A program made the translations under genes and the position numbers. Of a DNA stretch of 64,000 bases, positions 18,107-26,900 are shown piece after piece. The notes beneath the pieces are model-generated. The model was not told the origin of the DNA. It ran no database searches and was given only the letters and a program-made list of their open reading frames with translations. Origin of the DNA: Bradyrhizobium sp. 200 (GTDB lineage: Bacteria; Pseudomonadota; Alphaproteobacteria; Rhizobiales; Xanthobacteraceae). Each line of letters begins with the position of its first letter. Position 1 is the first letter of the stretch. The DNA lies in assembly GCF_023100945.1 (NCBI RefSeq), contig NZ_CP064689.1, positions 7,422,001-7,486,000 of the forward strand. The letters run 5' to 3'.

Positions 18107-19555
18107 TCAGCTCTCCTTCTTCACCGCCGGAGGTTTCCACGAGCCGTTCAGGATCGATGAACCGCTGTCCTTCGGCCAATACATCCGTATCATCGGAAGG
18201 AAGTCGCCCTTCGGGGCCGGGAGCCAATTGGCTTCCTTGTCCGCGCCCGGCGACTCGTTCTGGAAGTAGAGCGTCAGCGAGCCGTCGGCATTGGGCTTCG
18301 GATTGTTGCGCATGCTGACGGTGAATTTGTTCAGCGGATTGGGAACGAACCACCAGCCCTGGTCGATCATGTACATGGTGATCGACCAGAAGCCGTTGAC
18401 CGGCGGCGTCGCGTCCTTGGCAAAGGTCAACGTATACTTGTTTGCGCCATTCAGTTTCTGCCCGGCGGAGTCGACCTCGGTGTAGGGATAGACCGCATCC
18501 TTCTCCTGGTTGGCGGGCCAGCCGAAGGCCGCTACCGTGGCACGTTTCAGGTAATCGGCGGGGCCATAGGTACCGAGCCCCTTCGAGACGATCCAGCCGT
18601 TGACGATCTCGCCCATGCTGTCCTTGTTGGCTTCAATCTTTTTCAGAGCGGTCTGGGGAAGGTCTTTCAGTGCTGCCTGCACGGCCGGATCGAGCTTGCT
18701 CAGCTCGAACGGTTTGCCGGGTATGATGCCGAGTTTCGCCATGCGCGCGAGCATTGGCGCATCCTCCGCTGCTGCCGGTGCATCTCCGCCCAGCAGCTTG
18801 GCCATCAGGTTGAAATAACCCTCCGTTCCCATCCCAAGAATGACCGTCTGGGGCTTGTCGGTCATGCTGAAGCCGGGATTGGGGTTCACCGGCGGCGTCA
18901 CCGGGGTATACGGCTTGCCCCATGCCGAGAGCGGCGTGATCTTGTACTGCGCTTGCAGCGCGTTGACGGCTTTGTAGTCCTGTTCGGTGCCGTCGGCGTA
19001 GGTCCGGCCGAGAATGACCATGTAGCGTGTCGCAACCGGGAAGTGTTTCATCCCTGCCGGTACTTCGCCCTTCCAGCCCGGGCCGGAAAACAAATAGTTT
19101 GCAGCCTTGCCGTCGGCCGTGCGCTTGCTCGGCGACGCCTGGGAGTCTGACATCCACAGGTCCGTCACTTCGAAGAGGTAGAATCGGTCGCCCATGTCGG
19201 GATGGCTGAACACTTGCGGTTCGCTGAGATCGAGCCATGTCACTGAATACAGCGTATCGGCGTTGGGCGCGGAAACGCCGCGGTAGTCCGCCGGTGGATA
19301 GCGTGGAACGTTGACGAACTGGCCAGTCGGGCTACTGAATCCCCCAACCTTCGGCACATTGCTCATCTGGACGCGCGTGACCTCAGTCGTGATGAGCGAG
19401 TAGCCGTAGACGTAAGCGTCGGTCGCGATCTGTTGCGCTTCCGCGGGCGATAGCGACTGGGCCTTCGCAGGCAAAGTCAAAGCGAGGCAGGATGCTGCAG
19501 CAGCCACACCGCCTGCAAGAGCTGCATAAACGAATGATCGTCTGATAGATTTCAT
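18107..19555 (-). CDS. DUF1254/DUF1214 exported protein, first gene of the array
   Basis: 482 aa with an AGGAGG ribosome binding site and a Sec signal peptide ending near LTLPAKAQ. DUF1254 region: ATDAYVYGYSLITTEVTRVQMSN, VSAPNADTLYSVTWLDLSEPQVFS. DUF1214 region: ANKYTLTFAKDATPPVNGFWSITMY, GSLTLYFQNESPGADKEANWLP, MIRMYWPKDSGS. It represents a different subfamily from paralogues A and B. Probably co-transcribed with the secreted-protein gene upstream (about 90 nt). Confidence 0.92.
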   Translation of the reverse strand: MKSIRRSFVYAALAGGVAAAASCLALTLPAKAQSLSPAEAQQIATDAYVYGYSLITTEVTRVQMSNVPKVGGFSSPTGQFVNVPRYPPADYRGVSAPNADTLYSVTWLDLSEPQVFSHPDMGDRFYLFEVTDLWMSDSQASPSKRTADGKAANYLFSGPGWKGEVPAGMKHFPVATRYMVILGRTYADGTEQDYKAVNALQAQYKITPLSAWGKPYTPVTPPVNPNPGFSMTDKPQTVILGMGTEGYFNLMAKLLGGDAPAAAEDAPMLARMAKLGIIPGKPFELSKLDPAVQAALKDLPQTALKKIEANKDSMGEIVNGWIVSKGLGTYGPADYLKRATVAAFGWPANQEKDAVYPYTEVDSAGQKLNGANKYTLTFAKDATPPVNGFWSITMYMIDQGWWFVPNPLNKFTVSMRNNPKPNADGSLTLYFQNESPGADKEANWLPAPKGDFLPMIRMYWPKDSGSSILNGSWKPPAVKKES

Positions 19556-19648
19556 GACGCATACCCTCCTGAGAACCTTCGATTGCGGATAAACGCGAGC
19601 CGGTCGATTGAACGCGGGGAGGCGCGCGCGTCCCCGTGTCTTGTCGTC

Positions 19649-20320
19649 TCAGTAACAGGGCGGATACGGGTAATAACCGCATGCCGGCCGCGCGTACGGG
19701 TGATAGTACGCAGCCGCGCCATATGCGGCCGCGCCCAAGGCGCCTGCATACATCGCGCCGCGGAACGCGCTGCGCCGGGCAACGCCGGCGAACGACATCG
19801 GCGTGAACGGCCGCCCGATGATGTCGATGAAGAGTGCGGCCCCACCGTCTGCACCGGCAAGATCGCCTTCCAGAGTCTGGACATCGAAGGTGAGCTTGTC
19901 GCCCTCGAGCTTCGGATTCTTGAGGACCACGACGGCGTCCTTGACCGAACCATCCTTGCCCAGCACGGAGACGGTCGCGTTCGGAGGATTTTTGGTGAAA
20001 CTGTCGTCACCCGATCCCCACTCCGCGATCACGTCAGCGGTCGCCTGGTGGCCTGCGGACCGTACTGGACGGTCGGCAAATATGATCGAGCTGGGCGATA
20101 CGCCAGTCAAAGTGAGTGTGTCGCCTTGCAACGTGGCGCCGCGGGAGTTGAGCACGAACAGCGACGGCACGATCTCGGGCTTGGCTGAGGCTGCCGGCGT
20201 GCCGATTGTCTTCATGGAAGACGGTGCCGCCGCGTTCTGGGCGAGCGACGCATTGGCGCCGAAAAACGTCGTGGCCAAGGCGAGCATTGCGAAAATCTGA
20301 TTCAGTCTTGTGATGCGCAT
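19649..20320 (-). CDS. Secreted protein of unknown function with Tyr/Pro/Cys-rich tail
   Basis: 223 aa, signal peptide MRITRLNQIFAMLALATTFFGANASLAQ and a GGAGT ribosome binding site. The body contains GATLQGDTLTLTGVSPSSIIFADRPVR, IAEWGSGDDSFTKNPPNATVSVLGKDGS and LVVLKNPKLEGDKLTFDV-like strands, suggesting a beta-sandwich. A glycine/alanine hydrophobic stretch precedes a tail with two cysteines (YYHPYARPACGYYPYPPCY). It heads the DUF1254 operon. I recognise the style as a conserved rhizobial exported protein but cannot name a function. Confidence 0.75.
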   Translation of the reverse strand: MRITRLNQIFAMLALATTFFGANASLAQNAAAPSSMKTIGTPAASAKPEIVPSLFVLNSRGATLQGDTLTLTGVSPSSIIFADRPVRSAGHQATADVIAEWGSGDDSFTKNPPNATVSVLGKDGSVKDAVVVLKNPKLEGDKLTFDVQTLEGDLAGADGGAALFIDIIGRPFTPMSFAGVARRSAFRGAMYAGALGAAAYGAAAYYHPYARPACGYYPYPPCY

Positions 20321-20750
20321 ATGACTTCCACTCCTGTTACAAAAAAGCCGATCGATCGCTTGGTAGCACTCGCGTCAGCCGCGAGAGCTCGTGTACATGA
20401 CGCCGTGTGGGCGTCCGCAGAAATCAAGATCGGTGCGCTGGAATTGGCGTCCTCTCCGTCTTCGTTTCAAACTCGCACAGAAGTTGCCGACCAAATATGA
20501 CAGCAAGCTCGATGCCGGGCCGTGCCGCCGCACAGACAGACTCTTTCCGTGAAATCTGCAGGCGCTGCCTGTCGCGCGTCTCCATCGTGGACCGTGCCGA
20601 ACCGGATAGGTGCCGGCGGCCGTTCCCCATGCCTGCATCACGCGCTCCCCAGCTCATTGACAAGATCAAGGTACGCTCGCACGAGCGTGCAGAATGAACT
20701 GTCGACGTCGCGGCGTCTTGCCATTTCGCGCCAATCGTTCCGAGGTTGAG
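20321..20750. other. Intergenic region upstream of the DUF1254 operon
   Basis: About 430 nt between the secreted-protein gene and the truncated AraC gene. It must contain the promoter of the minus-strand operon, but no clear -35/-10 pair, operator palindrome or RNA gene is visible. Short frames on both strands lack support. Confidence 0.35.
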
Positions 20751-21281
20751 TTAACCATTTCGAGGTACTGAGAGGCGCTTGCCTGCCGGCTTCCGGGCAA
20801 CAGGACCGTATTTCGTGCCGCTCTTCTGGGCTGACTGCTGTCGCCGATAGACAATGGGTTGGATCTTCATCAAGCGCACGAAGCTGCGGCTGAAGCTGCT
20901 GGCACCTGCGAAACCCAAACGCGCAGCGATGTCGGCGATGTTTTCGTCCGATTCCGCGAGTAGATGGCACGCGGTGTCGAGCCGGACTTCCGCGACGAGC
21001 TCGGCGTAGGTGGTGCCCATGTCGGCGAGGCGGCGCTGAAGCGAGCGGGCACTGATGCCGAGCCGGCGCGCCGTTTGCGGCAGCATCGCACCGCCCCGGC
21101 GCAGCGACGCGGCGATGGCCGCCCGGACAGCGTATCGGGACGGCGTGCAGACTCGCTTCATGATATGGCGCGAAACCTCGCCTCTTCCGACGGATTCGCG
21201 AATGTTTACGCGGAAAACGCCGTGCCGTATGGCCATCGCGCGCCAAAATTCGACTTCGCCGGCCGTCGCTAAGGGGAGCAC
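20751..21281 (-). pseudogene. AraC-family regulator, C-terminal DNA-binding part only
   Basis: The 176 aa frame covers the C-terminal helix-turn-helix pair: LPQTARRLGISARSLQRRLADMG and LLAESDENIADIAARLGFAGASSFSRSFVRLMKIQPIVYRR. The N-terminal sensor domain of this AraC group (about 180 residues, as in the neighbouring complete gene) is missing. An in-frame TAG lies about 60 nt upstream of the GTG at 21281 and no alternative frame restores the domain. It may be a remnant or a short DNA-binding protein. Confidence 0.7.
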
Positions 21282-21414
21282 CGGACTGATGCTGCGGCGC
21301 AGCGTGGAAAGGTTGATCCCCGGTTCAGTCTAAAGTAGCATCAGGCGCGACGCGGTTGCATCACCTTGGAAGGGCCGGGGCAGCGGAAAACCGTGACGTC
21401 CCGGGGGCACGACG

Positions 21415-22416
21415 ATGAAGGCCATTGTCCTGGCGCGCTGCGCCCTGCTCGCACCTTTCGTTGATGTTTTGAACGATGTCGGCGCCCCGGCTGAACGGAT
21501 GCTGAGCAGGTTCGGCCTGCCTGCGCATCCCGAACAGAAGCCAAATGATTATTTCCCGCTCATTCCCGCGCTTCAGTTCGCAACGACCGCACAGTCATCG
21601 CAGGGGATTGCGGATCTTGGATTTCGAGCCGTCCAACGAATGCACTTTGGTCATCTGAGCGACCAGCTTCAAGCTGCGGTTCGCCACGCGTCGACGTTGT
21701 TTACCGTGTTGGAGCAATGGTGTCGGCTCATCCAGATCGAAGACAACTTCGTCCGTTATTGGCTTGAACGTCATGATGACCGCTTGAGGGTTTGCAACAG
21801 CATCGCCGGAACTGCCGGAACGCTGCATCTTGAGCATACGCAATGGGTGCAGAACGTGATGGTGGTCTACGTCATCCGCCAGTTCGCGGGGCCGAACTGG
21901 GCGCCGGCGACCATCGCCTTTGAAGCTCGCTACACGCCTGGTCCCGAGACCCAATCCCGGTGGCCCCATACCCGCTTCCTGTCGGGCCAGAAGGTCTCAT
22001 GGATCGATTTGCCCATTTCGCTGCTGAGCTTACCCAATCCGGCGAAGTCCGCGGCATCAGGCCCGTCGGAGCGCGAATTTCAGCGCATCGGCACCGATAC
22101 CGTAACAGCGCTCAAGATGATGCTTCCGTCGTACCTGGATGAGCGCCCTCTCGGCATCGCCGAGGTGGCGGAGATCGCCGGCACCAGCGTGAGAAGCCTT
22201 CAGCGCGAACTCGCAAGCGCAGGATTGACATACTCTCGTTTGCTCGATCAGGTCCGGTTCGAGAAAGGTGCCGAGTTGCTGCGCAAGACGGACGCCAGGA
22301 TCATCGACGTGGCCTTTGCTACCGGTTACACCGACCCGGCTCACTTTGCCCGTGCCTTCCGCCGCATGGCCGGCATAACGCCGCGCGAGTTTCGGGAAAA
22401 CTCGTTGGGAGCCTAG
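21415..22416 (+). CDS. AraC-family transcriptional regulator with arabinose-binding-like sensor domain
   Basis: 333 aa. The N-terminal part (residues 1-200) resembles the OruR/ArgR-type ligand domain, with conserved pieces such as LGFRAVQRMHFGHLSDQLQAAV and TIAFEARYTP. The C-terminal part carries two helix-turn-helix motifs: LGIAEVAEIAGTSVRSLQRELASAG and KTDARIIDVAFATGYTDPAHFARAFRRMAGITPREF. Divergent from the truncated AraC gene and the DUF1254 operon, so it is a plausible regulator of that operon; the ligand is unknown. Confidence 0.9.
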   Translation: MKAIVLARCALLAPFVDVLNDVGAPAERMLSRFGLPAHPEQKPNDYFPLIPALQFATTAQSSQGIADLGFRAVQRMHFGHLSDQLQAAVRHASTLFTVLEQWCRLIQIEDNFVRYWLERHDDRLRVCNSIAGTAGTLHLEHTQWVQNVMVVYVIRQFAGPNWAPATIAFEARYTPGPETQSRWPHTRFLSGQKVSWIDLPISLLSLPNPAKSAASGPSEREFQRIGTDTVTALKMMLPSYLDERPLGIAEVAEIAGTSVRSLQRELASAGLTYSRLLDQVRFEKGAELLRKTDARIIDVAFATGYTDPAHFARAFRRMAGITPREFRENSLGA

Positions 22417-22537
22417 CGATGGGAGTCCCGCAGGAGCGTCGATCGCCGTGCGAAGCTCTGAAAGATTCCTTTTCTCCGCACAGCTTCTCTTCGCCAAGCT
22501 TTGCTCCGCATGTCCCTCCAAACGGATGGCCATGGAC

Positions 22538-22683
22538 CGCACCAGTTTCGCACCAGAAACGGCGTGAACGAAACGCAACGAACGCGATCGAAATCGAACG
22601 AAAACGTAGGAAATTCAACGAAGCTGGTCGATATACTCCCGCTCATAACGGTCTGGTTGCAGATTCGAGTCCTACCGGGCCAC
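22538..22683 (+). repeat. Long direct repeat containing tRNA(CAT) 3' fragment, candidate attachment site 2 (decayed)
   Basis: The left part (starting CGCACCAGTTTCGCACCAGA) is shared with 42308-42407 with scattered differences. The right part, 22639-22683, is the same tRNA 3' fragment as at 9244 and 42408, but with two G-to-A changes in the T-stem and a shortened acceptor end. The two T-stem changes do not compensate each other, so the copy is under no tRNA-folding constraint. Confidence 0.85.
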
Positions 22684-22710
22684 GAGCCTTCGCTCGCGTG
22701 TGCGGACACT

Positions 22711-22776
22711 TTGAGAACGACTCGATCTCCGCTTTAAGAACGCCTCGATTTCGTTTTGAGGACGACTCGATTTCAG
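22711..22776. repeat. Three degenerate tandem copies of a 21-23 bp unit
   Basis: Units start at 22711, 22734 and 22756 and share TT-R-AG-R-ACG-M-CTCGAT-Y-TC. A further related piece (CGCCTCGATTTT) follows at about 22800. No coding role is evident. They may be protein-binding iterons of the element end. Confidence 0.6.
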
Positions 22777-23117
22777 ATCTTCCTGAAAAAACTTACGAAT
22801 TTCGCCTCGATTTTTTCGCCGATTCTGGAGTTCGAAAAAAGCGAGGGGGGTCAATTCAGCGTTCTTCTGTCTCCATTACGCCTTGCATGTCCCGACTCCG
22901 GCCTAAGGCCGAGCTCACCAGGTACAAGCCGTGAAAAAGTCGCTAATGAAGTTCGTGTTCCATGAGCAAGAAGTCGCCGAGGTCACCTTTCGTGCGATGG
23001 TGGAAATCGGGCGCGTCGTCCTCCACAGCGTGCGCGGCTCATGCCGTTCGCATCACGGGGTATGAGATGCTCGAAGGTGGCATCGGCGATTTCAGCGCCG
23101 GCGTCCGGCTTTCCGCC

Positions 23118-23441
23118 TCAACGCATGTCATCCTTACCTTCCGGTACATAAATCATGCGGCCATCCGGCAGCCGGTAGGTGATGCCGGCGCGGATGCCTT
23201 CGCCCTCGCCGATGGAGCCGTTGGTTTGGTAGCGGGTCAGCTCGCGACCCTCCTTCACAGTTATCTTCATGTCGGCCTTGCCAGGGTTCTCGACGACAAC
23301 GACGCTCTGGTTCGAGAACGGATTGAGCGGATTGCGGACGATGATAATCATCAGCATCGCCACGACGACGAGAAAGACGTCGATCAGGTTGACCAGCGAG
23401 AGGATCGGATCGTCGCTTTCGCCTTCTTCAAGGAAACGCAT
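23118..23441 (-). CDS. DUF2149 protein, small ExbD-like partner
   Basis: 107 aa. A short acidic cytoplasmic start (MRFLEEGESDDPILSLVNLIDVF) leads into one transmembrane helix (LVVVAMLMIIIV) containing an Asp just before it, then a periplasmic domain (NPFSNQSVVVVENPGKADMKITVKEG ... GITYRLPDGRMIYVPEG). This is the layout of ExbD/TolR-type stator partners. Its ATG overlaps the stop of the ExbB-like gene (TGATG). I infer that it forms a proton-driven complex with that protein. The DUF2149 assignment is from motif pattern. Confidence 0.82.
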   Translation of the reverse strand: MRFLEEGESDDPILSLVNLIDVFLVVVAMLMIIIVRNPLNPFSNQSVVVVENPGKADMKITVKEGRELTRYQTNGSIGEGEGIRAGITYRLPDGRMIYVPEGKDDMR

Positions 23442-23917
23442 CAAGACATTCCCTTCTCGCGCTCGAAAGCACGCAACTCCTCGAGCAGCCAGCGGCGGCG
23501 CACCGTCAGGATAAAATAGGTTATGGAGGCGCTGATGAGCGCCAGGATGACCGCAGAGAAGGCCACCACGAAATTCTCGCCGACGCTGCGCGCATCGTTG
23601 CGCGTCAGGGCGAGCAATGCTGGCCCCATCGGGATCATGGTCGCGACAAGTCCGAGCATGGGCGCACTTCGGGACACCACGCGCAGCCATTCCAGCCGCC
23701 GGAGAATCCAGATTTCGAGATCGTCGCTGACGGCGTTCGTCTTGCTCTGGTGCGCCGCAAGCTGCGACCGGTAAGTGCCGCGCCACCGTTGCCACGCTTC
23801 CATGACGAACGCGCCCAGCGCGACAAAGGCGTAAAGCAGCGCGCTGACGATCAAGACTAAAACGGGAAAGAGGAAGAGCTTCGCGAGCTCATACAGAGCG
23901 AATTCAAACGTCGACAT
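23441..23917 (-). CDS. MotA/TolQ/ExbB-type proton channel protein
   Basis: 158 aa from the ATG at 23917, which overlaps the CobN-like stop (TGATG). An N-terminal hydrophobic helix (LAKLFLFPVLVLIVSALLYAFVALGAFVM) is followed by a charged cytoplasmic segment and two more helices: SAPMLGLVATMIPMGPALLAL (the conserved P-x-LGL-x-GT-like motif of ExbB) and NFVVAFSAVILALISASITYFIL. It is shorter than ExbB (about 240 aa). Coupling to DUF2149 and to the CobN-like gene implies one machine powered by the proton gradient. Confidence 0.85.
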   Translation of the reverse strand: MSTFEFALYELAKLFLFPVLVLIVSALLYAFVALGAFVMEAWQRWRGTYRSQLAAHQSKTNAVSDDLEIWILRRLEWLRVVSRSAPMLGLVATMIPMGPALLALTRNDARSVGENFVVAFSAVILALISASITYFILTVRRRWLLEELRAFEREKGMS

Positions 23918-26900
23918 CAGGCATTTCCTAAAGCTGCCAAGCTGTTCCGGCGCCATTGCACGTAGACGCCTGCACCGAAGCAAGCCAGCATCATGAGAAG
24001 CGCCATAGTACTGTGCCACGATGATCGGCTCTCCCCGGCCCCGGCGACGACCGGCTCAAGTACAGGACCGGTCACGGTCCGCGTGGGATTGATCTCGGCC
24101 TGCTTGGCAGCGGCCGACGGCGGCTGTTGTGACGGGCGCGCGATACCAAACCCGGCCCCCATCTGGTCGACGAAGGCTTTTGTCAGCTTCTCGCCCATGA
24201 GGATATTCTTTTGAGCTAACTCGTCGACGCGCGCGACCAACTCGCGGCGAGTGTGTTCCGGTGCATCCCAATAGCCTTTCCGAATAGCTTCGATCATGCG
24301 TTCTATGATCTGGAGCTGCGCCGTCGGATTGTGTTGCTCAAACCACGCTGCGAGCTTGAGATCGCGAATGTCGCGTATGAACGTGTCGTGCACGGTTTGC
24401 CATTGGTCGGCGCGCACCGTATTGGGATCGACGACTTGCCAACCCCAGAGATTGTTCACGGCATTGAGGATTTCCAGCGTGCCGGCATAGCCTTCTTTCT
24501 GCATCGTCGAGATCCAGTGTGGGTTGAAATACCGCGAACGGGTTTCATCGGAGAGAAAACGTGCCGCCGATGTAATGCGCGCGGCATTTTCGCGAAGGTC
24601 CGCGATGTAGAGCGACGGTGAAGCGCCATCGAGGTGCCGGATCGCCAGCGACAAGCCACCGAGAAACTCGAACGGATGGTCTGTCGAGAGAATGCCGTGC
24701 AGTTTGGAGGTACGCGACAGAACGGCGGCCTGGACGCCTTTGAGCTGCTCGGCGAACAGGTTGGTTTCCCCATCTCCACGGATGCCCCAGAGCTTCGAGC
24801 CGTAGGCGTATTGCGTGCGGCCGAGGAACGCTTCGGCGAGGCTTGAATCCTTCTCCCACGACGCCGATTTCAACACGGCCTCCGGCAGGCCCGTGCCGTA
24901 GTCGCCCATGGCGTTGCTGAACATGCGCAGCCTGGCCAGTTGAAGCGCCCGTTCCCTGGGCTGGCCTTGAGCGACCAGGCGCTCGGCCGATGCGCGGGTG
25001 TTCTGGAACAAGGGATTGTCGCCCTCGTCGAGCTGCGCGAGCTGTTCGATCGCGTCCGCCAGCTTCCGCATGAAGCTGTCGAACTGGTCGCGATAGACGC
25101 TGGTAATCTGCATCACGACGTCAATGCGCGGACGTCCGAGTTCCTGCCGCGGGATGATGGCGAGCGCCGTCAGGCGGCCACCGTCATTCCAGACCGGCCT
25201 GAGCCCAAGCGCGTGAAGTATCTGGCTTTCGACGATGCCGAGATGCCGCATCGTCTCGGAGCCCCACATGCTGAAGGCGAGTTTGCGCGGTGTCTCGCCT
25301 TGGTGATCCCCGCGATAGGCATCGATTAGCTGCTGCAAGGCTTTCGCCCCGGCTTCGTGGGCCATACGGGTCGGCACCTTGTCAGGCTCGAAGGCAAACA
25401 GGTTGCGTCCGCTTGCCATATCGGGATTGCGGATTGGGTCGCCGCCCGCACCGGGAGGAACAAAGCCGCCGCCAAGCCCCAGGAGGAGGCCTTCGATCTC
25501 CCCGGGATGCTGAAGATTGAGATCGAGGCCGACCGCTCGTTTGATGGTGTCGGCAAGTTCCGGGTCGGCGAAGGTTTCGACCGGCACCCCTTCGCGAAGG
25601 TGGCGGCGGAGGAGCTTGTAAGGCGCGCTATCTTGCAGCGCCTTGAAGTCGACGGCGAAGAACTCTTCAGGCTTCGTGCCGAGCTTTTTGTAGAAGGGTT
25701 GCCCGAGTTGCTGCATGACCGTCGAAAGACGCTCATCCGGCGAAGACGGCTCACCGAAGGTATGAAGCCCGAGCGGCATGGCGTGTTGGGCCAATTCGTG
25801 CAGATGATCGTGTAGTTCCGACAGGAATTTCGGGAAGTCGCCGACGACGGCTTTCTCGTCCCAGCCCATGTCGCGATGATAATTATGTTTGACGACGGCC
25901 TTTCGGATGTCTTCGCCGGTCTGTTCTTTCACCGCGCCGTTCTCGAGCTGCATGAATTCGTGGATCTTCGTATGCAGGTCGCGCAGCTCGTCATAGAGGC
26001 CAGCCGGTGCGAAGGCCGGCGTCTGGTGACTGACCGTGACGGCGCGGCCGCGGCGTTTGGCCTGGATGGCTTCCGCAACATTGTCCTGAATGTAGGGATA
26101 GATCACCGGCATGTTGCCGACGGCCAGCATGGGATAATCGTGAACCGAAAGACCGCGATCTTTCCCGGGTGTCCATTCCTGCGTTCCATGAGTACCGAGA
26201 TGGATAAGCGCGTCCGCACCCAGCGTCTCTCGCACATGGAGATACGTCGCGAGATAGGCGTGATCGGGCGGCTGCTTCGTGTCGTGATAATTTTCCCCTG
26301 GCCTTCCGCCGCGTGGCGGCTGCGGCATGATGGTAAGCTTACCCACCTCGAAGCGCGGAATGACGAACTGCTTTTCGCCTCCGATATCGCGCACGGCGGA
26401 ATGCTGCTCGGGCTCTCCCCATTTTGCCAGGAGCTCTGACTTCCGCTGTGCGGGCAGCGCGTCCAGCCACGAACGGTAGGCCCGAACGGGCAACGTTCCG
26501 GCCAACCCACGCTCGCGCAAGGCATCCAGGGTCTCGGGCCGGTAGTAGCCTGCCAGCATGGCTTGCCCGGCTTCGATCAAATCGGCCTCGCTTGTCGGCT
26601 TGACGGCATAACCCGCCTTCGCAAGCGCAGCCGTTACCTTCTCAAGGCTCCTTGGAATATTGAGGTTGGAGGCGGAGAAGTTCTTCTCGCCCGGCGGGTA
26701 GTTCCAGAACATTGCCGCGAGCTTCTTTCGATCAGCCGGCATGTGACGCAGGGCGACAAGCCGTTCGAGCTTGCCGAGAAGCGCTTCGATCTGCTTTTGA
26801 ATGGGAGCGGGCTCGCCATTGTATAGCGCATCGACCACCAGCGGATCGCTCGCGCCCCATCCTTCGGGAACGGCAAGGAACGCTGCGACGAGCGGCGCGG

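Larger units (their letters stand above)
22417..22960. other. Island-end region around attachment site 2, no supported gene
   Basis: About 540 nt containing the long repeat arm shared with 42308-42455, the decayed tRNA fragment at 22639-22683 and degenerate 22-bp tandem repeats at 22711-22776. The remaining sequence to the gene end at 23118 has open frames on the plus strand that run antisense into the DUF2149 gene and are not convincing. Confidence 0.6.

Noticed and set aside
22962..23519. 185-codon plus-strand open frame
   Set aside because: Most of it is antisense to the DUF2149 gene, whose membrane helix and coupling to the ExbB-like gene are convincing.
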